Of a stretch of DNA of 64,000 bases, positions 1-6,930 are shown one piece after another. Within the stretch, counting starts at the first letter, position 1; the number at the start of each line of letters is the position of its first letter. Location of the stretch: the NCBI GenBank assembly GCA_033856025.1, contig JAWVFQ010000029.1, positions 87,604 through 151,603 of the forward strand, given 5' to 3'. This DNA comes from AC-38 sp033856025. GTDB lineage: Bacteria; Actinomycetota; Thermoleophilia; Solirubrobacterales; Solirubrobacteraceae. The notes below the pieces were generated by a model that saw only the letters and a program-made list of their open reading frames with translations, did no database searches and was not told where the DNA came from. The position numbers and the translations under genes were made by a program.

Positions 1-353
1 TAGGCGATGTCGAGCGGGACCGTTCGGGTCACGCCGCGGATCGTCAGGTCGACCTCGCCCTTGAACGCGGTGTCGGCGGTGCGCTCGGTGAAGCGCCCGC
101 TGAAGGTGATCGTGGGATGGCTCTCGACGTCGAAGAAGTCGGGGCTGCGCAGATGGGCGTCGCGCGCGGACTCGCCGGTCCAGAGCCCGGTGGCGTCGAT
201 CACCCCGTGGAACGTTGCGTCGAGGCAGCGGTCCCAGTCGAGCTCGAGCTGTCCGTGGATGTCCTTGAACAGTCCGCGCACCCAGGTCACCATCATGTGA
301 CGGGCTCGGAACTCGGCCTCGGTGTGCCCAGGTTCGAAGATCCAGGTCGACAT
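1..353 (-). CDS. YceI family protein (partial, cut by the left edge)
   Basis: On the minus strand an ATG at 353 opens a frame that runs without a stop off the left edge, about 117 residues visible. It begins MSTWIFEPGHTEAEF and contains DAHLRSPDFFDVE, PTITFSG and a near-terminal ITIRGVTR-like segment (DLTIRGVTRTV). These match the YceI-like lipid-binding lipocalin fold, in which the LRSxDFFDVExxPxITF block is diagnostic. No signal peptide is seen, so this is a cytoplasmic YceI. Its start overlaps the stop of the upstream hemerythrin gene by one base (TGATG), so it is the third gene of an operon with the LLM oxidoreductase and hemerythrin. YceI proteins bind isoprenoid or amide lipids; the ligand here is unknown. 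Confidence 0.88.
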   Translation of the reverse strand, partial: MSTWIFEPGHTEAEFRARHMMVTWVRGLFKDIHGQLELDWDRCLDATFHGVIDATGLWTGESARDAHLRSPDFFDVESHPTITFSGRFTERTADTAFKGEVDLTIRGVTRTVPLDIA

Positions 354-871
354 CAGGCCGCGCCGGCCAGGCGATCGAGGCCGCGAATGGTCGGACCGGC
401 CTCTCGCTCTTCGTAGTCGAGGTGGTCGAGGAGGTGGGCGTGGAGCTCGCGGAGGCCGTCGACGGCGGCCAGCCGCGCGTCCTCGCCGTTGGTGTCGGTC
501 AGCGCGCCGGCGGCTGTCTCGACCTGATCGAGCAGGTCGGAGACGCGCCGGTGGTCGGCCTCCAGCTTGTCCACCACGGGGGCGATCGACGGATCTGCCG
601 CGCGCAGCGCGGGGAGCAGCATGACGTCCTCCGCTCCGTGATGGGAGTGGACGAAGCGGCAGTAGCGCAGGCAGTTGACCTTCAGCTGCCACAGCGGCCC
701 GCCGGTCTTGAGCTCTCGCAGGACGGTCGCGACCTCCTGGCCCGGAAGCCCCGCCTCCACGTCGGCGGCGAGTCGCTCGACCGTCTTGAGGTCACGGCGG
801 ATCACCGAGTGGACCCACAGCAGCTCCTCGAACATCGCCCGGCCTCGCTGCGTTTCGGGTGGCGCGCTCAT
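353..871 (-). CDS. Hemerythrin domain-containing protein
   Basis: A 172-residue protein starting MSAPPETQ at 871. The ATG overlaps the stop of the upstream LLM gene as ATGA, which fixes this start over an upstream in-frame one. The frame shows a four-helix hemerythrin HHE pattern: LLWVHSVIRRD near the N-terminus, then RFVHSHHGAEDVMLLPAL, then LEADHRRVSDLL and finally HAHLLDHLDYEE. The His and Glu positions suit a di-iron site that binds O2, NO or iron. It sits between an F420/FMN-type oxidoreductase and a YceI protein in one transcription unit, suggesting a redox or stress role. The exact ligand cannot be told from sequence. Confidence 0.88.
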   Translation of the reverse strand: MSAPPETQRGRAMFEELLWVHSVIRRDLKTVERLAADVEAGLPGQEVATVLRELKTGGPLWQLKVNCLRYCRFVHSHHGAEDVMLLPALRAADPSIAPVVDKLEADHRRVSDLLDQVETAAGALTDTNGEDARLAAVDGLRELHAHLLDHLDYEEREAGPTIRGLDRLAGAA

Positions 872-1788
872 CGGCTCTCCGCGACCATCGGCGCCACCTC
901 TCGCGAGAACCGCTCGACCTGGCGGGGCGAGGGGTCGACGGGCCAGAACACGACCGTGTCGAAGCCTGCCTGCGCGAAGTCGGTGAGCCTCTCGGCCCAC
1001 CACGCGGGTGGCCCGGCGAGCGGGTCTCCGGCCAGGTAGCCGACCGGGAGCTGTCCTTCGGGCGGCGTCCGGCTCTCGCCGATGACGCCCTGCACGTTGA
1101 GGATCCGCCGGATCTGGCCGGGGTCGCGCCCGGCGCCCTCGGCGGCCTCGTCGATCCGCCGGTTGCCGGCTCGCAGCTCATCCATGCTCATCGCGCCGAA
1201 CGACGGCAGCCACCCATCGGCCTTGCGCCCGACGAGCCGCAGCATGCGCGGCTTGAAGGCGCCCAGCCAGATCCCCATCGGGTGCACGGGCGCCGGGCCG
1301 GGCCGTGCGCCGGCGAGCCGGTAGTGGCGCCCGTCGAAGGAGACCGAGCGCTCACCGGACCACATGAGCCGGATCACGTCGATCGCCTCGTCCAGCGCCT
1401 CCACGGCGTCCCCGGGGCTGCGTTCAGGGCCACCCATGGCCGCGATCGCACCCGCGCGCTTGGGCTCGGCGAACCCGCCCGCTCCAAGACCGAGCTCGAA
1501 GCGGCCGGCGCTGAGCACGTCGAGCGAGGCGGCCGCCTTGGCCATCACCGCGGGCGGGCGCAGCGGCAGGTTCGCCACATCGGTGAAGAACGAGATGCGG
1601 CGCGTCTCAGCCAGCAGCGTGGCGATCAGCGCGAACGTGTCGAGGAACCGGCCCTGGTAGGGGTGGTCCTGGATGCCGACAAACGCCAGGCCGCCCTCGT
1701 CGGCGACCCGCACCAGCTCTCGGCTGCGCTCCAGCGCGTCCGTGAAGGGCACGACCGCGATCCCGAGCTTCAAGTCGGAGGAGGACAC
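868..1788 (-). CDS. LLM class flavin/F420-dependent oxidoreductase
   Basis: A 306-residue protein of the luciferase-like TIM-barrel family. Diagnostic pieces are LKLGIAVVPF at the N-terminus, GIQDHPYQ, the block SAGRFELGLGAGGF, and later WLGAFKPRML and DGWLPSF. Actinobacterial members usually use FMN or coenzyme F420; the sequence does not decide between them. The start is a GTG at 1788, and a TATATT box lies exactly six bases upstream on the minus strand, so the message is probably leaderless. It is the first gene of the operon with hemerythrin and YceI, joined by ATGA. The substrate is unknown. Confidence 0.9.
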   Translation of the reverse strand: MSSSDLKLGIAVVPFTDALERSRELVRVADEGGLAFVGIQDHPYQGRFLDTFALIATLLAETRRISFFTDVANLPLRPPAVMAKAAASLDVLSAGRFELGLGAGGFAEPKRAGAIAAMGGPERSPGDAVEALDEAIDVIRLMWSGERSVSFDGRHYRLAGARPGPAPVHPMGIWLGAFKPRMLRLVGRKADGWLPSFGAMSMDELRAGNRRIDEAAEGAGRDPGQIRRILNVQGVIGESRTPPEGQLPVGYLAGDPLAGPPAWWAERLTDFAQAGFDTVVFWPVDPSPRQVERFSREVAPMVAESR

Positions 1789-1794
1789 GCCGTC

Positions 1795-1800
1795 AATATA
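1795..1800 (-). promoter_or_regulatory. -10 element of the LLM/hemerythrin/YceI operon (leaderless candidate)
   Basis: On the minus strand TATATT is followed by six bases and then the GTG start at 1788. This spacing puts the transcription start at or beside the first base of the start codon. No Shine-Dalgarno-like sequence exists and no clear -35 is seen. The call rests on spacing and match to the -10 consensus. Confidence 0.55.
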
Positions 1801-1856
1801 CTTGAGCGCGCAAAGATCTCCGCACCCGTGGGACGAGTCCTTACCGCCTTAACCGC

Positions 1857-1884
1857 GAGCGACCGCCTCGAGGGGCGGTCGCTC
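1857..1884 (-). terminator. Terminator-like hairpin after the secreted repeat protein
   Basis: A perfect 11-bp inverted repeat (GAGCGACCGCC and GGCGGTCGCTC) with a six-base loop lies about 25 bases past the stop of the gene at 1909-2223. No strong T-run follows it, which is common for terminators in high-GC actinobacteria. Confidence 0.55.
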
Positions 1885-1908
1885 CGGCTGCGTCGGTGTC
1901 CTCCGCGG

Positions 1909-2223
1909 TTAGCGGTGGTTGGGGCCGTCGTCGGTGCCGCGGCCGTGCCGGCGATGTCCGGGACGGTCATCGGTTCCCCGGGCGTGGCGGCGGTGTCCGG
2001 GGGCATCGTCGCGCCCGCGCCCGCGGCGTGCCTCGCGAACCTTCATCCGATCGTCGGTTCCGCTGTGCCGCACGTGGCCGGCGGGGTCGTCGGCGCCGCG
2101 TCCCTGGCGAACGTCGCCGGCCGGGTCGTCGGCTCCGTGCTTCGCGGTGGCCATGCTGGCTGTGCCGCCGATGCCGGCGACCGTGAGGGCGGTTATGAGT
2201 AGGGCGGTCATGCGCTTGCGCAT
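1909..2223 (-). CDS. Small secreted protein with charged DDxPGHxRH repeats
   Basis: A 104-residue protein with a clear Sec signal peptide (MRKRMTALLITALTVAG, Ala-rich end near residue 27) and a strong ribosome site (AAAGGA, about seven bases before the ATG at 2223). The mature part is almost entirely degenerate repeats of the form (G/A)(T/A)DD-x-PGH-x-RH-x-RG, roughly six units, rich in Asp, His, Arg and Gly and without Cys. I do not recognise the family. The His/Asp-rich repeats could bind metal ions or anionic polymers; that is inference only. It is followed by a strong hairpin and sits alone between two operons. Confidence 0.7.
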   Translation of the reverse strand: MRKRMTALLITALTVAGIGGTASMATAKHGADDPAGDVRQGRGADDPAGHVRHSGTDDRMKVREARRGRGRDDAPGHRRHARGTDDRPGHRRHGRGTDDGPNHR

Positions 2224-2305
2224 GTGCGTTCCTTTCTGGAGGGTGACAGCCCGGCCACGGTGTCACGGAGGCAGTCCCGATCTCCATTGGACCTTGGTCG
2301 CAGCG

Positions 2306-2941
2306 CTAGGGGGACCGGCCCGCCCCGAGCCCGTGACGCTGCGCCCACAGCGCCGCCTGGGTGCGGTCCGTCACGTCGAGCTGTCGGAAGATTCGAGTCA
2401 GATGCGCCTTGACGGTCTTGTCGCTGATTTCCAGGCGGAGCGCGATCAGCTTGTTCGGGAGTCCCCGGACCAGCAGATCCAGCACCTCGCGTTCTCGGTC
2501 GGAGAGCGCCTCCAGGGGATCGGGCTCGGCGTGGGCGTCGAGGATCGTGCGCGCCGCTCGCGGGTCGAGCGGAGCCTCGTCGCGAGCCGCGGATCGGATT
2601 CCCTCGGCGACCGCGGTCGAGGATGCGTCCTTGAGGAGGTAGCCGCGAGCTCCGGCGTCCATCGCGCCCAGGATGCGCGAACGGTCGGAGAAGGACGTGA
2701 GCACGAGGACGGCTGTGTCCGGAAGCTCCTCTGTGATCCGGCGAGTGGCCTCGATGCCGTCGACACGGGGCATGTCGAGGTCCATCAGCACGACGTCGGG
2801 AGAGGTGTCCCGCGCGCGTTGCACCGCCTCCTCGCCGTCGGCGACCGCGCCGACGACCTCCATGTCATCGAATCCCGCGATGAGCCGGCTGAGGCCGTCG
2901 CGGATGACGCCGTGGTCGTCGGCGATGAGCACCCGAATCAT
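2306..2941 (-). CDS. NarL/FixJ family response regulator
   Basis: A 211-residue two-domain regulator. The receiver domain (residues 1-120) carries the acidic pair in VLIADDH, the phospho-acceptor Asp in DVVLMDLDMP, Thr/Ser in VLVLTSF and Lys in GYLLKDA. The C-terminal LuxR-type helix-turn-helix (about 145-205) has SDREREVLDLL and ISDKTVKAHL. The start ATG overlaps the stop of the histidine kinase gene (ATGA), so the two form a cognate pair. The target genes are not evident; the small secreted repeat protein lies immediately downstream. Confidence 0.95.
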   Translation of the reverse strand: MIRVLIADDHGVIRDGLSRLIAGFDDMEVVGAVADGEEAVQRARDTSPDVVLMDLDMPRVDGIEATRRITEELPDTAVLVLTSFSDRSRILGAMDAGARGYLLKDASSTAVAEGIRSAARDEAPLDPRAARTILDAHAEPDPLEALSDREREVLDLLVRGLPNKLIALRLEISDKTVKAHLTRIFRQLDVTDRTQAALWAQRHGLGAGRSP

Positions 2942-4290
2942 CGCGCGGCCAGCTCCAGCGCGACGGTAGTGCCGCCACCGGGCCGCGACCGGACGACGAA
3001 CGTGCCGCCCGCCTGGCGGACGAGCTCCTCCAACAGGCTCAGGCCCACGTGACCCTCCGCTCCGCGGCGCTCGCGTTCAGCCGGCTCGAACCCGCGGCCG
3101 TCGTCTTGGATGACGGCATGGACCATGTCCGGCGCCCGGCGCACGACCTCGATGCGAACCGACGTCGCATCGGCATGCGCCTGCACGTTGCGGACGGCCT
3201 CGCGTGCGACGCGGTACACGAGGGCGTCTTGCCCGGAGCCGTTCGTGGCACCCTGGTCGAGCCGCAGCTCGGTCGTGATGCCCTCGGCCGCCAGCGGACT
3301 CAGCAGGTCGCTCAACGCCGCCTCCAGCCCGGCGGATTCGAGGCTGGGCGGATGTATCTCCACGAGGAGTGAGCGCAGGTCGCGCACTCCTTGGCGCAGG
3401 CGGGCGATGGCCTCGCGAAGCGCCGATGCGTCCTGGACGGCACCACGGCGATCTGCCTGCTCGGCCAGCGGCGCGAGGCCGAACGCGATCCCGGCCAGGT
3501 CCTGGACGACGCCGTCGTGAAGGCCCGCCGCGATTCTCCCCCGCTCTTGCGTGGAGGACTCGATCGCGCTGGTGAGCAGACGCTCCCGCTCGTGGTGGCC
3601 TCGCTGCAGCCGCCCGGCCATCGACCACGCCAGGGGCACCTGGAAAAGCAGGAGAACGAGCAGGCCACCCAGCAGCGAAGGGGCGAGCGCGCGCAGCTGG
3701 CGCTCCGCGCTGGCGCTCACCGACCCGAAGCGCTGGTAGATCTCGAACAGGACCGGCGTTCCGTTCGGGGTGCGGATCACCGTGTGGGCCTCAAGCAGCT
3801 TGCCGTACTGTCGCTCGTACCGGTTCTCGGGCTTGGAGAGGTCGCTGAGCTGGGCATCGGCGCCGCCCCGGTCGCGAAGGATGAGCCGGTCGTCCTTGGC
3901 AAGATCGAAGTGCTTTCCGATGAGCGCCGGCTCGTCCGAGTAGAGGATCGTCCCACGCGACGACCAGATCTTCACACGCACCACGGAGTCGTCCAGGATC
4001 TGGCCGCGCACAACGCCATTCAGACGGGCGAGCGCCCGCGGATCTCGCCGCAACACGGCGTCGGTAAGACCCGCCGACTCGATCAGACGGCCCTCCACCT
4101 GGACCTGGTCGCGAGTGTTGCGCTCGGCCTCCTTGATCGTCACCGAGCGCAGAGCGAAGAAACCGCCCACCACCACGACCGCGATGGCGGCCAGGCTGCC
4201 GAGCACGAATCGCGCCACCGCCGAGATAGCGCTCCGCGGTTCACGCGATCGCTGGCTCGAGATATCCGCGTCAGGCCTGCCGAGCACCAT
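2938..4290 (-). CDS. Sensor histidine kinase (HisKA_3/NarX type)
   Basis: A 450-residue membrane kinase. An N-terminal membrane segment (about residues 25-48) is followed by an extracytoplasmic sensor region of about 150 residues, a second membrane segment (about 205-222), a HisKA_3 dimerisation domain with the phospho-acceptor His in RIAAGLHDGVVQDL, and a HATPase_c domain with VYRVAREAVRNVQAHA and the G-box DDGRGF. It is co-translated with the response regulator through an ATGA overlap. It is transcribed divergently from marR across about 190 bases. The signal sensed is unknown. Confidence 0.93.
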   Translation of the reverse strand: MVLGRPDADISSQRSREPRSAISAVARFVLGSLAAIAVVVVGGFFALRSVTIKEAERNTRDQVQVEGRLIESAGLTDAVLRRDPRALARLNGVVRGQILDDSVVRVKIWSSRGTILYSDEPALIGKHFDLAKDDRLILRDRGGADAQLSDLSKPENRYERQYGKLLEAHTVIRTPNGTPVLFEIYQRFGSVSASAERQLRALAPSLLGGLLVLLLFQVPLAWSMAGRLQRGHHERERLLTSAIESSTQERGRIAAGLHDGVVQDLAGIAFGLAPLAEQADRRGAVQDASALREAIARLRQGVRDLRSLLVEIHPPSLESAGLEAALSDLLSPLAAEGITTELRLDQGATNGSGQDALVYRVAREAVRNVQAHADATSVRIEVVRRAPDMVHAVIQDDGRGFEPAERERRGAEGHVGLSLLEELVRQAGGTFVVRSRPGGGTTVALELAAR

Positions 4291-4408
4291 CCGACCAAGC
4301 TAGCGCGGGTCTTCGGCCGGCTCGACATGCGTAACGCCGGGGCGTAGAGGAGCCGCTCTCGTCCCACTCCATGCGGCCTGAGACGGGTGGCTCGTCGGGC
4401 GCCGCGAC

Positions 4409-4427
4409 AATATATGCTTGACGCAGA
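4409..4427. promoter_or_regulatory. Putative MarR operator 1 (autoregulatory)
   Basis: AATATATGCTTGACGCAGA contains the half-site ATATGC, a five-base spacer and a weaker right half (GCAGA). The same ATATGC-N5-GCATA(T) pattern recurs at 5021-5039 and 5852-5870, always just upstream of a gene of this cluster. It lies about 55 bases upstream of the marR start and about 120 bases from the divergent kinase start. Recognition is by repeat symmetry; binding is inferred. Confidence 0.55.
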
Positions 4428-4453
4428 GACCGCCGACGAGGGGAGCTCTGTTC

Positions 4454-4486
4454 ATGAACACCGGGCAGCGGCACCGAAGCGCATGA
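4454..4486 (+). CDS. Ten-residue leader ORF translationally coupled to marR
   Basis: An ATG at 4454 is preceded at nine bases by a purine-rich GAGGGGAG and opens a 10-codon frame (MNTGQRHRSA). Its TGA overlaps the marR ATG as ATGA at 4483-4486. The marR start has no Shine-Dalgarno of its own, so ribosomes may be delivered by this leader. The peptide is basic but has no obvious attenuator codon run. It could be a fortuitous ORF; the coupled geometry and the ribosome site are the only support. Confidence 0.4.
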   Translation: MNTGQRHRSA

Positions 4487-5007
4487 CAGAGACACCCCAC
4501 GACGTGAACGTGATCGGGGCCTTCGCGCTGGCCACCGCCGACGGGATGCTTGACCTCGGTCCCGCTGTGAGCTCGGCGGCGCTGGTCGTGCTCGGGCAGG
4601 CCGAGGCAGGCCGGACGATCAACTCCATCGCCCGCGCCCTCCGGGTCAGCCAGTCGCGCGCCGTGCGCATCGCCGACGAGCTGGAGGAGACGGGCATGGC
4701 TCGCCGTGTGCCCATGGCCGAGGACCGCCGGGTCGTCCATCTGCGCCTGACGCGCCGGGGCAGGGCCGCCGCGGCGCGCGTCCAGCTGGCGCGCAAGGGT
4801 GTCCTCGAGGGCGCCCTCGGACACCTGTCGGAGGCGGAGGTTCGGCAGCTGTCCCGCCTGGCCGCCAAGGTGCTGCGCTCGACCACGACGGGGCACGACC
4901 ACGCGGAGGCCATCTGCCGCCTGTGCGATGCCGACGGTTGCGGCCACTTCGACGGACGCTGTCCCGTCACGGCCGGTGCGGACGCGCGCGAACCCACCGC
5001 GCAGTGA
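4483..5007 (+). CDS. MarR family transcriptional regulator with Cys-rich tail
   Basis: A 174-residue winged-helix regulator. The DNA-binding region reads TINSIARALRVSQSRAVRIADELEE (helix-turn-helix) followed by the wing MAEDRRVVHLRLTRRGR. The extreme C-terminus has four cysteines spaced C-x2-C-x4-C-x6-C (CRLCDADGCGHFDGRC), a plausible redox or metal-sensing tail. I chose the ATG at 4483 because a nearly identical 55-base copy of exactly this start region exists at 5901-5955 and because of the ATGA coupling to the leader ORF. It lies between two copies of its likely operator. The VOC gene follows 49 bases downstream and is the likely target. Confidence 0.88.
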   Translation: MTETPHDVNVIGAFALATADGMLDLGPAVSSAALVVLGQAEAGRTINSIARALRVSQSRAVRIADELEETGMARRVPMAEDRRVVHLRLTRRGRAAAARVQLARKGVLEGALGHLSEAEVRQLSRLAAKVLRSTTTGHDHAEAICRLCDADGCGHFDGRCPVTAGADAREPTAQ

Positions 5008-5020
5008 GCCCCGAAAGCCA

Positions 5021-5050
5021 AATATGCGTGGCGCATATTCTTGCTAGTCT
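5021..5050 (+). promoter_or_regulatory. MarR operator 2 plus leaderless promoter of the VOC gene
   Basis: AATATGC-GTGGC-GCATATT (5021-5039) is a perfect inverted repeat. Six bases before the ATG at 5057 is TAGTCT (5045-5050), a TANNNT -10 with the spacing expected for leaderless transcription. The operator covers the place where the -35 should be, so a bound regulator would block RNA polymerase directly. Confidence 0.65.
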
Positions 5051-5056
5051 GCGCGC

Positions 5057-5422
5057 ATGGCCAACGTGACCGCCGTCGACTACGTCGGCATCTCCGTTCG
5101 TGACCTCGAGGCAGCCAAGCGGTGGTACGCGATGGTGCTCGGTTTCGACTCCGACTATGCGTGGGGCGAGTTCGGCGCCGAGTTCCAGGTCGGTGGCACG
5201 ACGGTCGCGCTCATGCAGATGGACAAGATCGGCAGCGAGCACACGCCCAACGCGACGGCGCTCGCGCTGCACGTCGAGGACGTAGCCGTCGAGCGCGCAC
5301 GGCTCGAGGGGGAGGGCGTGACGTTCCAGGACCAATTCGATTCGAGCGTCTGCCACCAGGCCGTGTTCCACGATCCCGATGGCAACGTGTTGGTCCTGCA
5401 CCACCGCTACGCGCCCCGCTAG
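5057..5422 (+). CDS. VOC family (glyoxalase/dioxygenase fold) protein
   Basis: A 121-residue single-module VOC protein. It shows DYVGISVRDLEAAKRWYAMVLGF at the N-terminus, TALALHVEDVAVERARL in the middle and the C-terminal FHDPDGNVLVLHHRY, all hallmarks of the paired beta-alpha-beta-beta-beta motifs. It acts in the cytoplasm as a metal-dependent lyase, dioxygenase or resistance protein; the substrate cannot be assigned. Its only upstream signal is the palindromic MarR operator and the leaderless -10, so it is probably derepressed when MarR binds a small ligand. Its last codons overlap the tail of the convergent NTF2-like gene. Confidence 0.9.
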   Translation: MANVTAVDYVGISVRDLEAAKRWYAMVLGFDSDYAWGEFGAEFQVGGTTVALMQMDKIGSEHTPNATALALHVEDVAVERARLEGEGVTFQDQFDSSVCHQAVFHDPDGNVLVLHHRYAPR

Positions 5423-5817
5423 GCGGGCTTACCCGAGCCGCCGCAGGCGAGGCCAGATCTCCGACGACGCAGGTGGGTCGCGTGCCCGGCAGCGACCAGG
5501 CCGTTCCGAAACGCCAGCACCTCGCTGACCATGGTGCCCAGCTGATCGCGGTAGTGCAGCACGAGCGTCTCGACGCCCACGTACACCCCAAGCAGCTCGA
5601 AGTGGAGGTCTGGGCTGCCTTCGAGCGCGCATGTCCAATAGCTGCGCAGGGCGTGCTTGCCGTGGACCGTGCCGCCGCTCTCCGGAACGAGCCGCGCAGC
5701 GGTGGGCGACGTGAAGACGACGTCGTCCGCGAAGTGGCTCAGGACGGCCTCGATGTCGCGCGCGTTCCAGGCCTTGACCCACTGGTCTGCGAATGCGACG
5801 GGGTTAGGTGTCTTCAC
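5419..5817 (-). CDS. NTF2-like/SnoaL-like protein
   Basis: A 132-residue protein with the nuclear transport factor 2 cone fold signature: FADQWVKAWNARDIEAVLSHFADDVVFTSP, then GGTVHGKHALRSYW and HYRDQLG with EVLAFRNGLV. Family members are small isomerases, cyclases or hydrolases, or ligand-binding proteins. The last 20 residues (after AGHATHL) are arginine-rich and unlike the family; a nearby lost stop may have lengthened the protein. It starts at GTG 5817. The third MarR operator lies 35 bases upstream of this start. Confidence 0.8.
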   Translation of the reverse strand: MKTPNPVAFADQWVKAWNARDIEAVLSHFADDVVFTSPTAARLVPESGGTVHGKHALRSYWTCALEGSPDLHFELLGVYVGVETLVLHYRDQLGTMVSEVLAFRNGLVAAGHATHLRRRRSGLACGGSGKPA

Positions 5818-5851
5818 GGTTCAGAGCGGTCTCGTCCTTCGGCGTCAGGAG

Positions 5852-5870
5852 AATATATGCTTGACGCATA
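5852..5870. promoter_or_regulatory. Putative MarR operator 3
   Basis: AATATATGCTTGACGCATA carries the inverted halves TATGC and GCATA around TTGAC. It lies between the divergent NTF2-like gene and the broken marR copy, so it can act in both directions. It repeats operator 1 with a better right half-site. Confidence 0.55.
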
Positions 5871-5900
5871 GATCTCCCGACCTGGCGGAGCGCCGGTGCT

Positions 5901-5988
5901 ACCGAACCGCATGACAGAGACACCTCACGACGTGAACGTCATCGGGGCCTTCGCGCCGGATGAGCTCCGCGCGCCGAAGGGGTCGTAG
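5901..5988 (+). pseudogene. Truncated duplicate of the marR 5' end
   Basis: Positions 5901-5955 match 4473-4527 at 52 of 55 bases. They include the start codon and the first 15 codons (MTETPHDVNVIGAFA). The frame then leaves the marR sequence and stops at 5986-5988 after 25 codons. Together with the copied operator just upstream, this shows a duplication of the marR promoter-start segment that now stands before the small gene at 5994. The leader ORF present before marR is not conserved in this copy. Confidence 0.75.
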
Positions 5989-5993
5989 TAGGT

Positions 5994-6302
5994 ATGCAGA
6001 CACCTGAGGACGAGCGGGTTTCGATCCGTCTTGCGGTCTCGGACGACCACCGGGCCCTGATCCAGCTGGCCGAGCTCGACAGTGGCAAGCCACCCCTTCG
6101 GCCCGCCCTCGTGGCTGACGTGAACGGCGAGATCGTCGCCGCTCTGTCGCTGCGTGGCGGCAGGCCTCTCGGCGATCCCTTCCGGCCGACCGCGGCGATC
6201 GTGGAGCTCCTCGAGCTGCGTCGCCGGCAGCTCACGGCGGCTCCGGAAGCAAAGGGGGTCACGAGCCAGGCGATCACCTTCTGGCGGCGTCTCCGTGCTT
6301 AG
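5994..6302 (+). CDS. Small conserved hypothetical protein (GNAT-edge-like)
   Basis: A 102-residue protein of the pattern VSIRLAVSDDHRALIQLAELDS, then RPALVADVNGEIVAALSLRGGRPLGDPFRPTAAIVELLELRRRQL. I associate this layout with small proteins seen repeatedly in Thermoleophilia; it resembles the N-terminal half of an acetyltransferase fold without its acetyl-CoA loop. No catalytic residue can be named. It begins five bases after the truncated marR copy and could be expressed from that duplicated, operator-bearing promoter. Confidence 0.7.
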   Translation: MQTPEDERVSIRLAVSDDHRALIQLAELDSGKPPLRPALVADVNGEIVAALSLRGGRPLGDPFRPTAAIVELLELRRRQLTAAPEAKGVTSQAITFWRRLRA

Positions 6303-6315
6303 CGCTCGCCGCCGC

Positions 6316-6711
6316 TCAGGCGTCTCGGGCTGACGGGCGCCGGCTCTGCTCCAATGCCTCGAGGCGGGCGTTCGCCCGTCGGAGCTCGGCCAGCACCTCG
6401 TGCTCGAAGGCGCGCTCGCGCGCCGCCTCGGGCCGCTCGTCGTCCCGGACGAACAGCGACGCCACGGCCGCTGTCGTCACCGCCAGGACGACGAACCCCA
6501 GCAGCATGAGCAGGGCCGACACCGCCTTCCCCGCCGTGGTCGAGGGTGCGTTCCCGGCGAACCCGATGGTGGTGACGAGCGAGAGCGCCCACCACAGGCC
6601 CTCCCAGTAGGACCCCACCGCGTCGGTCTCCAGAGCCGCGAACCCCCCGCCCGCGAGAATGGTCACGAGCAGGGCGCCGGGCAGGAGATATCTCAGCGAG
6701 CGCCGCGACAA
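6316..6711 (-). CDS. Two-TM potassium-channel-like protein with altered filter
   Basis: A 131-residue membrane protein: a first TM (about residues 8-27), a pore loop WEGLWWALSLVTTIGFAGNAP (about 35-56), a second TM (about 63-88) and a charged coiled-coil tail with RRANARLEALEQ. This is the Ion_trans_2 layout. The selectivity filter reads TTIGFAG instead of the usual TVGYGD: Tyr is replaced by Phe and the final Asp is missing. There is no RCK domain. The likely start is TTG at 6711. It is probably a cation channel; K+ selectivity is uncertain. Confidence 0.78.
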   Translation of the reverse strand: MSRRSLRYLLPGALLVTILAGGGFAALETDAVGSYWEGLWWALSLVTTIGFAGNAPSTTAGKAVSALLMLLGFVVLAVTTAAVASLFVRDDERPEAARERAFEHEVLAELRRANARLEALEQSRRPSARDA

Positions 6712-6930
6712 CGTGCCCAGATCTCAGAGCGTCGGGTACTCGCAGCGCGTTCGCTCATCCAGCGCAGCCGCGGATGGGCTTCGGGACGTTCTTGGACATT
6801 GGCGCAGGATCTCGCGCGAGCGACCGTGTGTCTTCACCGCCAGCACGACTCCTGCGCTCCCGCGGGTGGTAACCGCGACACCCCAGGTAGCTGCAATGTC
6901 GGGCGGTCCTCCAGCGGGCACCATGCTCGG

